Source: Viridibacterium sediminicola (GTDB lineage Bacteria > Pseudomonadota > Gammaproteobacteria > Burkholderiales > Rhodocyclaceae). Taken from it: 64,000 bases of DNA. The position numbers and the translations under genes are program-made. Positions 45,142-55,531 of this stretch are shown here, piece by piece. The DNA lies in NCBI RefSeq assembly GCF_039631295.1, contig NZ_JBDIVE010000007.1, positions 175,937-239,936 of the forward strand, in the 5' to 3' direction. How positions within the stretch are numbered: the stretch's first letter is position 1; the number at the start of each line of letters is the position of its first letter. The notes under the pieces are model-generated. The model made no database searches. It had not been told where the DNA came from and saw only the letters and a list, made by a program, of their open reading frames with translations.

Positions 45142-45996
45142 TCAACGGCGCGCTGCGCGCATCAGTACCAGCAAGGCGCCAGCGCCGCCATCGTGGACAC
45201 GGGCTTGCGTGTACACCAGCACATCGTCATAGTTCATCAGCCAGCCAGCGACCAGCTTCTTGAGTACCGGCTCCTTGCCGGGTGAGCCCAGCCCCTTGCC
45301 GTGGATGACGCGCACGCAGCGGATGTCCTGCTTGCGCCATTGCGCGAAGGCGGCGGCCAGCAGGTCGCGCGCCTCGTCCCGATTGGCGCCGTGCAGGTCC
45401 AGCTCGGCCTGCACGACCCAGCGGCCGCGTCGCAGATCGCGCAACATGGTGCGCGGCAAACCCTCCTTGAGGTAGTAGAGCTCGTCGCCGCCTTCGAGGA
45501 CCAGTTCGAGCGGCGTCGGCGCGTAGATAGATTCGGCCAGCGCCGCCTGCTCATCGCGCTCGTGTTGCAGGGGAACCGGCAAGGGCTTGGGCGTATCGGC
45601 ATGCACCTTGTCGTAACGGATCGGCACCACGCCTTGCAGCGCCCTGGCCATCAGCTGTTCGGTTGCGTTACCTGCAGGCTGCGCTGAATCCTGCAGCCAG
45701 TGGGCCGGCAGCCATTGATCCGCTTCCTTGGTGGCTGGGGTTTGAGCCGATTCGGCCAGCTCGGTGCGCGGCCGTGGCACAGGCGCAGGCAGTGTGCGCT
45801 TGATCTCGGCGCGATTGCTCGCTGGCAAGCTGCGCACATCCTCCACCGCTGCTTTGAACAAGGCTGCGTCGTCCTTGCCCGGCGCTGCGGGTACTGCTTT
45901 AGCAGCAGCTGCCGCAGGCCGTGCGGCAACACTGGCCGGGCTGGCACGCACATGGCGCTTGAGATCCGCGAGCGCGATGGTTTTGTTGCGTGCCAT
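45142..45996 (-). CDS. Smr-domain protein
   Basis: 284 residues. The N-terminal 100 are Ala/Pro-rich and disordered. A conserved middle block (YAPTPLELVLEGGDELYYLKEGL) precedes the Smr domain (about 190-284) with LDLHGANRDEARDLLAAAF (LDLHG motif) and VRVIHGKGLGSPGKEPVLKKLV (HGKG motif). Stand-alone Smr domains nick DNA or RNA; the YdaL-type layout seen here suggests an endonuclease. Its stop is 145 bases before the trxB gene on the same strand is reached upstream (start 45996, trxB stop 46021), so the two may be co-transcribed. Confidence 0.87.
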   Translation of the reverse strand: MARNKTIALADLKRHVRASPASVAARPAAAAAKAVPAAPGKDDAALFKAAVEDVRSLPASNRAEIKRTLPAPVPRPRTELAESAQTPATKEADQWLPAHWLQDSAQPAGNATEQLMARALQGVVPIRYDKVHADTPKPLPVPLQHERDEQAALAESIYAPTPLELVLEGGDELYYLKEGLPRTMLRDLRRGRWVVQAELDLHGANRDEARDLLAAAFAQWRKQDIRCVRVIHGKGLGSPGKEPVLKKLVAGWLMNYDDVLVYTQARVHDGGAGALLVLMRAARR

Positions 45997-46020
45997 GAAC
46001 GGGACGAACTGCGCCGGGGC

Positions 46021-46980
46021 TTACTTCAGGCTGTCCAGATAGCGTTCGGCATCCAGCGCGGCCATGCAGCCGGTGCCGGCGCTGGTGACGGCCTGGCGAT
46101 AGATGTGGTCCTGCACATCGCCAGCGGCGAACACGCCGGGAATGCTGGTCTGCGTGGCATTGCCATTGCGACCCATCTGGGTCACCAGATAGCCGGTCTC
46201 GTCCATCTCCAGCTGGCCCTTGAAAATCTCGGTGTTCGGCGCATGGCCGATGGCGATGAAGACGCCTTGCAGGGCCAGCTCCTTGCTCGCGCCGCTCTTG
46301 GTGTGCTTCAGGCGCACACCGGTCACGCCGCTCTGATCGCCGAGCACTTCGTCCAGGGCGGAGTCGAGTTCGAGGACGATACGGCCTTCCTTGACGCGCT
46401 CCATCAGCTTGTCGACCATGATCGCCTCGGCCTTGAACTTGTCGCGGCGGTGGATCAGGGTCACCTTGCTGGCTATATTGGCAAGGTACAGCGCTTCTTC
46501 GACCGCGGTATTACCGCCGCCAACAACGGCGACTTCCTGATTGCGGTAGAAAAAACCGTCACAGGTTGCGCAGGCCGACACGCCACGCCCGGCAAATTTC
46601 TCTTCGGAGGGCAGGCCAAGGTATTTGGCGGTTGCGCCGGTGGCGATGATCAGCGCATCGCAGGTGTAGGTGCCGGAGTCGCCGATCAGCGTAAAAGGGC
46701 GTTCGGTCAGCTGCGTGGTGTGGATGTGGTCGAAAATCTGTACGGTGTTGAAACGTGCAGCATGTTGTTCGAAGCGCGCCATCAGGTCCGGACCATTGAC
46801 GCCGTTGGCATCGGCCGGCCAGTTGTCCACTTCAGTGGTGGTCATCAGCTGGCCGCCTTGTGCCATGCCGGTGATCAGCACCGGTTTGAGATTGGCGCGC
46901 GCGGCATACACGGCGGCGGTGTAACCGGCAGGGCCGGAACCGAGGATGATCAGGCTGTGGTGCTGGGCGGCGGTGCTCAT
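46021..46980 (-). CDS. trxB: Thioredoxin reductase
   Basis: A 319-residue FAD/NADPH enzyme that reduces thioredoxin. FAD site GSGPAGYTAAVYAARA, redox pair C137/C140 in CATCDGFFY, NADPH site VGGGNTAVEEALYLA, and C-terminal FAAGDVQDHIYRQAVTSAGTGCMAALDAE. All catalytic elements are intact and the length is standard. Divergent from the Crp/Fnr gene across 193 bp. Confidence 0.96.
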   Translation of the reverse strand: MSTAAQHHSLIILGSGPAGYTAAVYAARANLKPVLITGMAQGGQLMTTTEVDNWPADANGVNGPDLMARFEQHAARFNTVQIFDHIHTTQLTERPFTLIGDSGTYTCDALIIATGATAKYLGLPSEEKFAGRGVSACATCDGFFYRNQEVAVVGGGNTAVEEALYLANIASKVTLIHRRDKFKAEAIMVDKLMERVKEGRIVLELDSALDEVLGDQSGVTGVRLKHTKSGASKELALQGVFIAIGHAPNTEIFKGQLEMDETGYLVTQMGRNGNATQTSIPGVFAAGDVQDHIYRQAVTSAGTGCMAALDAERYLDSLK

Positions 46981-47091
46981 GATGTGCTTCCTGCAGGACG
47001 AAGAGTGGCGCGATTATAGCTGAGCTGTCGTAGCGCCAAGGCTGATCGGTACGATAGCGGCGCTCAATCCTCATTGTTGGCACTTAAAGAT

Positions 47092-47119
47092 TTCTTACAT
47101 CTGTCCGTTCATCTATAGT
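47092..47119 (+). promoter_or_regulatory. Possible promoter of the Crp/Fnr gene
   Basis: TTCTTA (47092-47097), a 16-bp spacer and TATAGT (47114-47119), about 55 bases before the start codon. The -10 is good and the -35 poor. Confidence 0.4.
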
Positions 47120-47173
47120 CGTGCCTTCCTGTCAAGCCCTCAGGTTTCCAGGACTATTTCACGGGAGAAACAA

Positions 47174-47842
47174 ATGCTTGCCAATCATGTCTCCGTCACT
47201 GCTTTGCGCACCTTGCCGATGTTCCAGGGCATTGCGATGGACAAGCTTGAGGCGATTGCGCGCTGCGCTGTGTTGCGCCGCGTAACGCGCGGTACGGCCG
47301 TGGTTCTCGCCGGCGACAGTACCGACAATGTTTATTTCGTGATGAACGGCAACCTGAAGGTCATCGTCAGCGACGATGACGGCCGCGAAGTGATCCTCAC
47401 CATGCTCAGTCATGGCGATGTATTCGGCGAGATGGGCGTCTTCGACAAGGAGCCGCGCTCGGCAACTGTCACCGCCGTCGCAGCCGTAGATCTGATCGTG
47501 ATTTCGCAGGCAGACTTCCGCCAGATCCTGCAGGACAACTTCGAACTGTGTCTGCGCATCATGGGCAATCTCTCGCAGCGCCTGCGCGAAGCGGACCGCA
47601 AGATCGAGAGCCTGGCGCTGATGGATGTCTATGGCCGCGTCGCCCGTTTGCTGCTCGACATGGCCGAGACCAGCGGCGGTCAGACCGTGGTGCGCAAGAA
47701 GATTTCCAAGCAGGACATCGCCAAGATGATCGGCGCCTCGCGGGAAATGGTCTCCCGTGTGATGAAGGACCTGCATACGCGTGGTCTGATCGATGAAACC
47801 GACTCCGGCGTGGTGCTTCACGAGCAGATTCACGCAGTTTGA
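47174..47842 (+). CDS. Crp/Fnr family transcriptional regulator
   Basis: 222 residues. A cyclic-nucleotide-binding fold (RGTAVVLAGDSTDNVYFVMNG..HGDVFGEMGVFDKEPRSATVTA) leads through a long dimer helix to a winged helix (ISKQDIAKMIGASREMVSRVMKDLHTRGLI). The recognition helix SREMVSRVM is closer to Crp than to Fnr, and the N-terminal cysteine cluster of oxygen-sensing Fnr is absent. The GEMGVFD-RSATV segment resembles a cAMP pocket, so Crp-like sensing is more likely than oxygen sensing, but the ligand is unproven. Confidence 0.88.
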   Translation: MLANHVSVTALRTLPMFQGIAMDKLEAIARCAVLRRVTRGTAVVLAGDSTDNVYFVMNGNLKVIVSDDDGREVILTMLSHGDVFGEMGVFDKEPRSATVTAVAAVDLIVISQADFRQILQDNFELCLRIMGNLSQRLREADRKIESLALMDVYGRVARLLLDMAETSGGQTVVRKKISKQDIAKMIGASREMVSRVMKDLHTRGLIDETDSGVVLHEQIHAV

Positions 47843-47968
47843 AAATGGCGCTATGATTGCCCGCACACGCGTCGGACTGTGCGGCTTGCACTGCAGGTGA
47901 ATGTTGCTCGTGCTGTCTCGATGGCTTGATTCTGATTGGTTTATCTGAGTCTGCTGAGGTGATTGAGC

Positions 47969-48496
47969 ATGAACAGTCCGAGCTACAGATCCGTGGTTTT
48001 CTTCCTGCTGGCGCTGGCCAGTACCGGCGCACTGGCGCAACAAAGTGCGCCCGCCGCTGCACCCGCTGGCGCAACGCTCAGCGCCTATCCCAGCTTTGAT
48101 CGCTTCGGCCGTGATTTCGCCTTGGCCAAGATCCGCCAGTCAGCGCAATCTTCGCATAGCAAGCCAGCCGAGCAGTATTACGCCAAGGGTGCGCTGGGGC
48201 GCTACCGGCTCGCCGAGCCGGATGTCGAAGTCGTCTGGAGCGATGCGGTCAAAACCCACGACAAGCTGAGCCTTGAACGCCTGAGCCTCTCCAAACCAGG
48301 GCAACAAGTGCTGGAACTGGCGATCGGCCAGGGCAGTCGCGACAAGGTGCTGGGCTTGCTCGGCAAAGCGGATTTCAGCGGGGAAGGCTGGCTGTCCTAT
48401 TCGCGCCCCTCGGCCTCTTGCTTTGACCGGCTGGACTTTAACTTCAAGGACGATGTCATCAGCCGCATCGAATGGTGGTGGTGCAGCGAGCAATGA
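47969..48496 (+). CDS. Periplasmic protein of unknown function
   Basis: 175 residues from the ATG at 47969, preceded by GAGGTG. Signal peptide (SVVFFLLALASTGALA), an Ala/Pro linker, then a mixed domain with YPSFDRFGRDFALAKIRQS, YAKGALGRYRLAEPDVEVVWSDAVKT and a C-terminal FKDDVISRIEWWWCSEQ. Two cysteines near the end could pair. I do not recognise the family. It precedes ftsK by 86 bp. Confidence 0.65.
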   Translation: MNSPSYRSVVFFLLALASTGALAQQSAPAAAPAGATLSAYPSFDRFGRDFALAKIRQSAQSSHSKPAEQYYAKGALGRYRLAEPDVEVVWSDAVKTHDKLSLERLSLSKPGQQVLELAIGQGSRDKVLGLLGKADFSGEGWLSYSRPSASCFDRLDFNFKDDVISRIEWWWCSEQ

Positions 48497-48582
48497 CGGC
48501 TGTCGGCTGGCTTGTTGCCGCCAACCGGTCTGGGGAGCCTGTGCAGGCTATAATCAGCCATCCCAGCTGATGCCCATCTTCC

Positions 48583-50898
48583 ATGCTCTTCCGTTTTGCA
48601 TCCCGTCCTGCCGCACAGCCTCTGCCTGAAAAAATCAGCTTGCTGGTGCGCGAAGCGCGCTGGCTGGTGCTGGCGGTGGCAGGCGCCTATGTGGCGATGA
48701 TCCTGTGGGGCTACGACAAGGCCGATCCGGGCTGGTCGCACGCCGTGGCGGTGGCGCAGATCCACAATCCAGGTGGCCGCTTCGGCGCCTGGCTGGCCGA
48801 CATCCTGCTGCTGCTGTTCGGTAGTTCGGTGTGGTGGCTGGTGCTATTCCTGCTCTGGGGCCTGTTCTTTGGTGCACGCCTGCGCAATGAGCTGGCCGGT
48901 GATCGGCGCTCGTTTTTCATTGTCCTCGCCGGTTTCGTCGTCGTACTGCTCTCCAGCTGCGGCATTGAAGCCCTGCGTTTTTACAGCAGCAGTGCTGATC
49001 TGCCGGGCGCGCCGGGCGGCGTGATCGGTCTGGAACTGAGCGCGACCGCCATGCAGTACCTGGGCTTTACCGGCGGTACGATGATTCTGCTCAGCTTGTG
49101 GGCGGCAGGCTTGTCGATCTTCGGTGGTTTTTCCTGGGTGGTGGCGATTGAACGACTCGGCCATGCGCTGGAAGCGACGGCGCTGTGGTGCCATGCGCAA
49201 TACCTGGCCTGGCAGGATCGCCGCGTCGGCCAGGAGGTCGCCGTGCAGCGCGAGGAGAAAGTGCAGCGCGCCCGCAAGAAACGCGAAGACGCGCCGCCGG
49301 TGAGCATCCATATCGAAGCGCCGCGCGTCGATCCGGTGCACATCGAGAAGGCCAAGAAGCCGGTTCAACAAACCCTGTTCGGCGAAGCCACGACGGGCAG
49401 CCTGCCGCCGCTGCCCTTGCTCGATCCGCCGTCCTATGATGTCGATCCGCCCTCGGTGGAGTCGCTCGAATACACCTCGCGCCTGATCGAATCGCGGCTG
49501 GCCGACTTCGGTGTCGAGGTCAAGGTGCTGGCCGCTTACCCCGGCCCGGTGATCACGCGCTACGAGATTGAGCCGGCCACCGGCGTGAAGGGCAGCCAGA
49601 TCCTTAACCTGGTCAAAGATCTGGCGCGTGCGCTGTCAGTGATGAGCATCCGCGTGGTCGAGACGATTCCCGGCAAAACCTGCATGGGCATGGAGATCCC
49701 GAATCCCAAGCGGCAGACCGTGCGCCTGTCGGAAATCCTTGGCTCCAAGGTTTATCAGGACAGCCACTCGCCGCTGACCGTGGCGCTGGGCAAGGACATC
49801 GGCGGCAATGCGATCATCGCCGATCTCGCCAAGATGCCGCACTTGCTCGTCGCCGGGACGACGGGCTCCGGCAAGTCGGTCGGTATCAACGCGATGATCC
49901 TGTCGCTGCTCTACAAGTCCGAGGCCGACAAGGTCCGCCTGATCATGATCGACCCGAAGATGCTGGAGCTGTCGATCTACGAAGGCATTCCGCATCTGCT
50001 CGCACCGGTCGTTACCGATATGCGCCACGCCGCCCACGCGCTCAACTGGTGCGTTGGCGAAATGGAGCGCCGTTACAAGCTGATGGCGGCAATGGGCGTG
50101 CGTAATCTCGCCGGTTACAACAAACAGATTGCCGACGCGCAAAAAGCCGGCAAGCCGCTCACTAATCCCTTCTCGCTGACGCCCGAGAGCCCCGAGCCGC
50201 TCAGCAGCATGCCGATGATCGTGGTGATCATCGACGAGCTGGCCGATCTGATGATGGTGGTCGGCAAGAAGATCGAAGAACTGATCGCGCGTCTGGCGCA
50301 AAAAGCACGTGCGGCGGGCATCCACCTGGTGCTGGCGACGCAGCGCCCCTCGGTCGATGTGATCACTGGCCTGATCAAGGCCAATATTCCGACGCGGATG
50401 GCCTTCCAGGTGTCGAGCAAGATCGACTCGCGCACCATCCTCGACCAGATGGGCGCCGAATCCCTGCTCGGCATGGGGGACATGCTCTACCTTGCGCCCG
50501 GCAGCGGCATGCCGACGCGGGTGCACGGCGCCTTTGTCGATGACAAGGAAGTGCACCGCGTGGTCGAACACCTCAAGACCCTGGGCCAGCCGGATTACAT
50601 TGAAGGCATCCTCACCGGCGCCAGCGAAGACGGCAACACGGCCGCAGCCGGTGGCGGCGATCTGTTCGGCGACGCCGGCGGCGAGGGCAATGGCGAGTCC
50701 GACGCACTCTACGACCAGGCCGTCGAAATCGTGGTCAAGACGCGGCGCCCCTCGATTTCTCTGGTGCAGCGTCATCTGCGCATTGGCTACAACCGCGCTG
50801 CGCGCCTGATTGAACAGATGGAAAAATCCGGTGTCGTATCGGCGATGAGCGCCAATGGCAACCGCGAAGTCATTGCGCCCGCACCCCGCGAAGATTGA
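48583..50898 (+). CDS. ftsK: DNA translocase FtsK
   Basis: Septal DNA pump that clears chromosomes and activates XerCD at dif. Its 771 residues, typical of beta-proteobacterial forms, have a much shorter linker than E. coli. There are four N-terminal membrane helices (about 25-190), a short charged linker, then the motor with Walker A GTTGSGKS (about 424-431), Walker B VVIIDELADLM, the QRPSVDVITGLIKAN segment, and a C-terminal gamma winged helix (ARPSISLVQRHLRIGYNRAARLIEQMEKSGVVS type) that reads KOPS. Confidence 0.95.
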   Translation: MLFRFASRPAAQPLPEKISLLVREARWLVLAVAGAYVAMILWGYDKADPGWSHAVAVAQIHNPGGRFGAWLADILLLLFGSSVWWLVLFLLWGLFFGARLRNELAGDRRSFFIVLAGFVVVLLSSCGIEALRFYSSSADLPGAPGGVIGLELSATAMQYLGFTGGTMILLSLWAAGLSIFGGFSWVVAIERLGHALEATALWCHAQYLAWQDRRVGQEVAVQREEKVQRARKKREDAPPVSIHIEAPRVDPVHIEKAKKPVQQTLFGEATTGSLPPLPLLDPPSYDVDPPSVESLEYTSRLIESRLADFGVEVKVLAAYPGPVITRYEIEPATGVKGSQILNLVKDLARALSVMSIRVVETIPGKTCMGMEIPNPKRQTVRLSEILGSKVYQDSHSPLTVALGKDIGGNAIIADLAKMPHLLVAGTTGSGKSVGINAMILSLLYKSEADKVRLIMIDPKMLELSIYEGIPHLLAPVVTDMRHAAHALNWCVGEMERRYKLMAAMGVRNLAGYNKQIADAQKAGKPLTNPFSLTPESPEPLSSMPMIVVIIDELADLMMVVGKKIEELIARLAQKARAAGIHLVLATQRPSVDVITGLIKANIPTRMAFQVSSKIDSRTILDQMGAESLLGMGDMLYLAPGSGMPTRVHGAFVDDKEVHRVVEHLKTLGQPDYIEGILTGASEDGNTAAAGGGDLFGDAGGEGNGESDALYDQAVEIVVKTRRPSISLVQRHLRIGYNRAARLIEQMEKSGVVSAMSANGNREVIAPAPRED

Positions 50899-50918
50899 TT
50901 CGCTTCAAGAAAGCCAAG

Positions 50919-51560
50919 ATGTTTCCGACCAAGATCCGTTTCGCCCTGTCCTCTGTCTCCCTGTGCCTGCTCGCTGCTCACGCATCGCTGGCCAGCGCCG
51001 CCGATGGCGGCATCGAGCAATTGCATCAGTTCCTCAAATCCACCCAGACCGCACGCGCCAGCTTCAACCAGGTGGTCATCAACAAGAGCGGCAAGGCCGG
51101 CCAGAAAGCCAGCGGCGACATGCTGTTCCAGCGACCGGGCAAATTCCGCTGGAACTACGAGAAGCCATACAGCCAGCTGATTGTGGGCGATGGCAGCAAG
51201 CTCTGGTCCTACGACAAAGATCTCAATCAGGTAGTGATCAAGCCGATGGGCAAGGCCATTGGCGCCAGCCCGGCTGCGCTGCTGGCGGGTGATAACGAGA
51301 TGGAGAAGAACTTCAATCTGCGCGACAGCGGTGAAGCTGACGGCCTGGCCTGGCTCGAAGCGACGCCGAAAAATGGCGAAGCAGGTTTTGAGCGTGTGCG
51401 CATCGGCTTCAAGAACGGCTTGCCGCAAGCCATGGAAGTGCGTGACAACTTCGGCCAGACCACTCAGCTGCAGTTTTCATCTTTCGAGCGCAATGCTGCC
51501 GTCACGGCGGATAGTTTCCGCTTCACGCCGCCCAAGGGCGCTGACGTGGTGGGCGAGTGA
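50919..51560 (+). CDS. lolA: Outer-membrane lipoprotein carrier protein LolA
   Basis: Periplasmic chaperone moving lipoproteins from LolCDE to LolB. It has 213 residues, with a signal peptide ending SLASA. DMLFQRPGKFRWNYEKPYSQLIVGDGSKLWSYDKDLNQV is the family core. I use the ATG at 50919; a TTG overlapping the ftsK stop would lengthen the N-terminus by eight residues and weaken the signal peptide. A second LolA-like protein is encoded at 61819-62562. Confidence 0.93.
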   Translation: MFPTKIRFALSSVSLCLLAAHASLASAADGGIEQLHQFLKSTQTARASFNQVVINKSGKAGQKASGDMLFQRPGKFRWNYEKPYSQLIVGDGSKLWSYDKDLNQVVIKPMGKAIGASPAALLAGDNEMEKNFNLRDSGEADGLAWLEATPKNGEAGFERVRIGFKNGLPQAMEVRDNFGQTTQLQFSSFERNAAVTADSFRFTPPKGADVVGE

Positions 51561-51598
51561 GTTGCCTGTGCGCACCGTGCCCGCTTTGAGTCTGCAGC

Positions 51599-52903
51599 AT
51601 GGCTGATCTGTTCTCGCACGAACCCGTCGCGCCGCTGGCCGAGGCCTTGCGCCCCAAGCGTCTGGATGAAGTCATCGGCCAGTCGCACCTGCTCGGCGAA
51701 GGCAAACCGCTGCGCCTGGCGTTTCAGTCGGGCAAGCCGCATTCGATGATCCTGTGGGGCCCGCCGGGGGTTGGCAAGACCACGCTGGCGCGGCTCACCG
51801 CGCAATCTTTCGACTGCGCTTTCATCGCGCTGTCGGCCGTGTTTTCGGGCGTCAAGGATATCCGCGCAGCGATGGAGCAGGCCCAGCAGCATCTGGCGCA
51901 GGGCAAGCACACCATCCTCTTCGTCGATGAGATTCACCGCTTCAACAAAAGCCAGCAAGACGCGCTCTTGCCCTATGCCGAAAGCGGCCTGGTCAGCTTT
52001 ATCGGCGCGACCACCGAGAATCCCTCGTTCGAGGTCAATTCCGCCTTGCTGTCGCGGGCCCAGGTCTATGTGCTCAAATCGCTCAGCGATGCCGAGTTGC
52101 GCCAGCTGCTGGCCCGCGCGCAGGAGAAAGTGCTGGGGCATCTGCAGTTCGATGAGCTGGCGGTCGACACCATCATCGGCTATGCCGACGGCGATGCGCG
52201 GCGCTTCCTCAATCTGCTCGAACAATGCAATACCGCAGCGGGCGCAGCCGGCATCCAGCGCATCGATGCTGATTTCATCCAGAACGCGCTGACGCTCAAT
52301 AGCCGTCGCTTCGACAAGGGCGGCGACAATTTCTACGACCAGATTTCAGCCCTGCACAAGTCGGTGCGCGGCTCCAACCCGGATGCCGCGCTCTACTGGC
52401 TGTGCCGCATGCTCGATGGCGGCGCCGATCCGCGTTATCTCTCGCGCCGCATCGTGCGCATGGCCTGGGAAGATATCGGCCTGGCCGACCCGCGTGCCAT
52501 GCAGATCGCCAATGATGCCGCGCTGACCTTCGAACGCTTGGGCAGCCCCGAGGGCGAGCTGGCGCTGGGGCAGGCGGTGATCTATCTGGCGATTGCTGCA
52601 AAGAGCAATGCCGGCTACATGGCCTACAACCAGGCACGCGCCTTTGTGAAGCAGGACAAGAGCCGTGAAGTACCGGTGCACCTGCGCAATGCGCCGACCA
52701 AGCTCATGAAAGAGCTGGGCTACGGCCACGAATACCGCTACGCGCATGATGAACCGAATGCCTACGCCGCCGGCGAAACCTATCTGCCTGATGGCATGCC
52801 CGAGCCGGGCTGGTATCAGCCGGTGCCGCGTGGTCTGGAGAGCAAGATCGCCGAAAAGCTCGCCCTGCTGCGCAAATGGGACGAAGAGGCCGGCAAGAAA
52901 TAG
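51599..52903 (+). CDS. rarA: Replication-associated recombination protein A
   Basis: A 434-residue AAA+ clamp-loader-like ATPase (MgsA) acting at stalled forks. Walker A GPPGVGKTTLARL, Walker B ILFVDEIHRFNKSQQD, sensor-1 FIGATTENPSFEVNSALLSR, and the C-terminal tetramerisation region SVRGSNPDAALYWLCRMLDGG..YGHEYRYAHDEPNAYAAGETYLPD. All key elements present. ftsK-lolA-rarA-serS order is common in this class. Confidence 0.95.
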   Translation: MADLFSHEPVAPLAEALRPKRLDEVIGQSHLLGEGKPLRLAFQSGKPHSMILWGPPGVGKTTLARLTAQSFDCAFIALSAVFSGVKDIRAAMEQAQQHLAQGKHTILFVDEIHRFNKSQQDALLPYAESGLVSFIGATTENPSFEVNSALLSRAQVYVLKSLSDAELRQLLARAQEKVLGHLQFDELAVDTIIGYADGDARRFLNLLEQCNTAAGAAGIQRIDADFIQNALTLNSRRFDKGGDNFYDQISALHKSVRGSNPDAALYWLCRMLDGGADPRYLSRRIVRMAWEDIGLADPRAMQIANDAALTFERLGSPEGELALGQAVIYLAIAAKSNAGYMAYNQARAFVKQDKSREVPVHLRNAPTKLMKELGYGHEYRYAHDEPNAYAAGETYLPDGMPEPGWYQPVPRGLESKIAEKLALLRKWDEEAGKK

Positions 52904-53344
52904 GCACTCGTGCCGAGCAGGGTGAAAGCGTGGGATGGTGGCGGGCAGGGGGCGAGGAGCCCGCGACCAGCTGGCTGGCACCACCTGGTCGCGGGAGTTG
53001 GCGAAGATCGCCGTTATGCTCGCTTACCGGAGAGGCTTGACTGCCGCGCACGAGGCGGCAAGATCAACAAAGCGAGCAATTGCGCAGCACGGAACTGCAC
53101 ATACACGTGGAACCACGTGTCCCTGCTGACATCGACATCCGGGCCGCGTGTTGCGGGGTATTGCGCCTCGCGTATCGGCACCAGCGCCTGTCACAAACTT
53201 GTCATCGATGATTTCAGCCTAGCCCGCCGATAGCGGAATGCCAGTTGCGCTTTGCAATCGACAAAGCAGCTGACGATAGTGGCGCCGCAAGCGCTGATTT
53301 TTGAGACAATCTAGCCCGGAATTCTTCTTTTTTCTCGCGAACTC
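52904..53344. other. 441-bp intergenic stretch before serS
   Basis: No convincing gene. A 107-codon plus-strand frame has no family resemblance and unusual composition. Two inverted repeats are present: CCCGCGACCAG / CTGGTCGCGGG (52960-52970 and 52985-52995) and the perfect palindrome at 53103-53120. The last 40 bases (GAGACAATCTAG) probably include the serS promoter. Confidence 0.6.
53103..53120. promoter_or_regulatory. 18-bp perfect palindrome, operator-like
   Basis: ACACGTGGAACCACGTGT, two eight-base arms around AA, 225 bp upstream of serS. Its CACGTGG core recurs in the palindrome upstream of ompR. A regulator-binding dyad is inferred from symmetry only. Confidence 0.35.
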
Positions 53345-54634
<1,290 letters not shown>

Positions 54635-54677
54635 ACTAGGCAAAAAGCCAAAGCCTCGCTATAATGCGCGGCTTCGC

Positions 54678-54767
<90 letters not shown>

Positions 54768-54784
54768 TTTATGCAGTAGCACAG

Positions 54785-54806
54785 AACGCCCTTCGGGGCG
54801 TTTTTT
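54785..54806 (+). terminator. Terminator after tRNA-Ser
   Basis: Stem AACGCCC / GGGCGTT with a stable TTCG tetraloop and a run of six Ts. Confidence 0.94.
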
Positions 54807-54845
54807 GTTGTCTGCGCCGCATGCAAAACTGGCGTGTGGCGGTCT

Positions 54846-54962
54846 GCAGCCGCACTTCTGCGGCTGCCCGCGGGCCAGCTTGGTCCGCTAAAAATTCCCT
54901 GTTTGACTAGTCCCGCACCCCAGGCGAGGCGTGCAATGCCTTGAATACACGCTAAAAATTCC
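54846..54962. repeat. Hairpin and 13-bp direct repeats downstream of tRNA-Ser
   Basis: A perfect 9-bp hairpin GCAGCCGCA / TGCGGCTGC (54846-54867, loop CTTC) is followed by two exact copies of CGCTAAAAATTCC at 54886-54898 and 54950-54962. The stretch is otherwise empty. The proximity to a tRNA gene is suggestive, but the repeats do not match the tRNA 3' end. Confidence 0.5.
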
Positions 54963-55088
54963 GGGCGAATTCGGTCATTGATGCGGGATAAACCCAGCTT
55001 GAATCCCAAGGACATAAGTAGGAAGGTGCCGGGATACGTGCGGGTGAGACATGCCGGCACTTTGCTGGCAGTCTGCCTGGGGTTCTGT

Positions 55089-55475
55089 ATGAGTTTATTT
55101 TCGCGCCTCGTCTTCGGGGATACGCAGTTTGGTGAGAGCGAGGAGCTCAAGGAGTTCCGCTACAAATTCCTCTGCGTGGTGATGCTTTCGTGCGCGTTTT
55201 TCACCTTGCTGTTTTTGATCGGCACCACGTCGGGCGTCAATCAGCTGGCGCCCGCTCATGTACGTGCGATGGCTGGTTTTACGTCGGCTACGATCCTGAT
55301 GTGGCTACTGCTTCGCGGTCATGCGGAACGCTTCATGATCATCGCTTGGTGCTATGAAGTGCTTTGCCTGCTGGAAGACAGCTCGGCGCTGATTCATGTC
55401 AAACGGCAGGGGCGCAACCGTGTCTCGGTCGTCGGCGAGTTGCCGCCGCCATCGACGGTGCCGCACGCCGCCTGA
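55089..55475 (+). CDS. Membrane sensor-like fragment, possibly truncated
   Basis: 128 residues from the ATG at 55089 (MSLFSRLVFGDTQFGESEELKEFR); the frame is open back to 54978, so a longer form is possible. Three hydrophobic segments (YKFLCVVMLSCAFFTLLFLIG, MAGFTSATILMWLLL, RFMIIAWCYEVLCLLEDSSALI) are followed by a short polar tail. The layout recalls the membrane input domain of signalling proteins such as GGDEF cyclases, but no output domain follows. It may be a remnant or a small stand-alone membrane protein. Confidence 0.5.
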   Translation: MSLFSRLVFGDTQFGESEELKEFRYKFLCVVMLSCAFFTLLFLIGTTSGVNQLAPAHVRAMAGFTSATILMWLLLRGHAERFMIIAWCYEVLCLLEDSSALIHVKRQGRNRVSVVGELPPPSTVPHAA

Positions 55476-55531
55476 TGGCGCGCGCCTTCGCTCGAACGGC
55501 TCTGCGCCATTTGCGCAGGGCAGTTTTCTTG

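Noticed and set aside
52910..53233. A 107-codon plus-strand frame in the gap before serS
   Set aside because: No family resemblance, no ribosome-binding site, biased composition; treated as non-coding.
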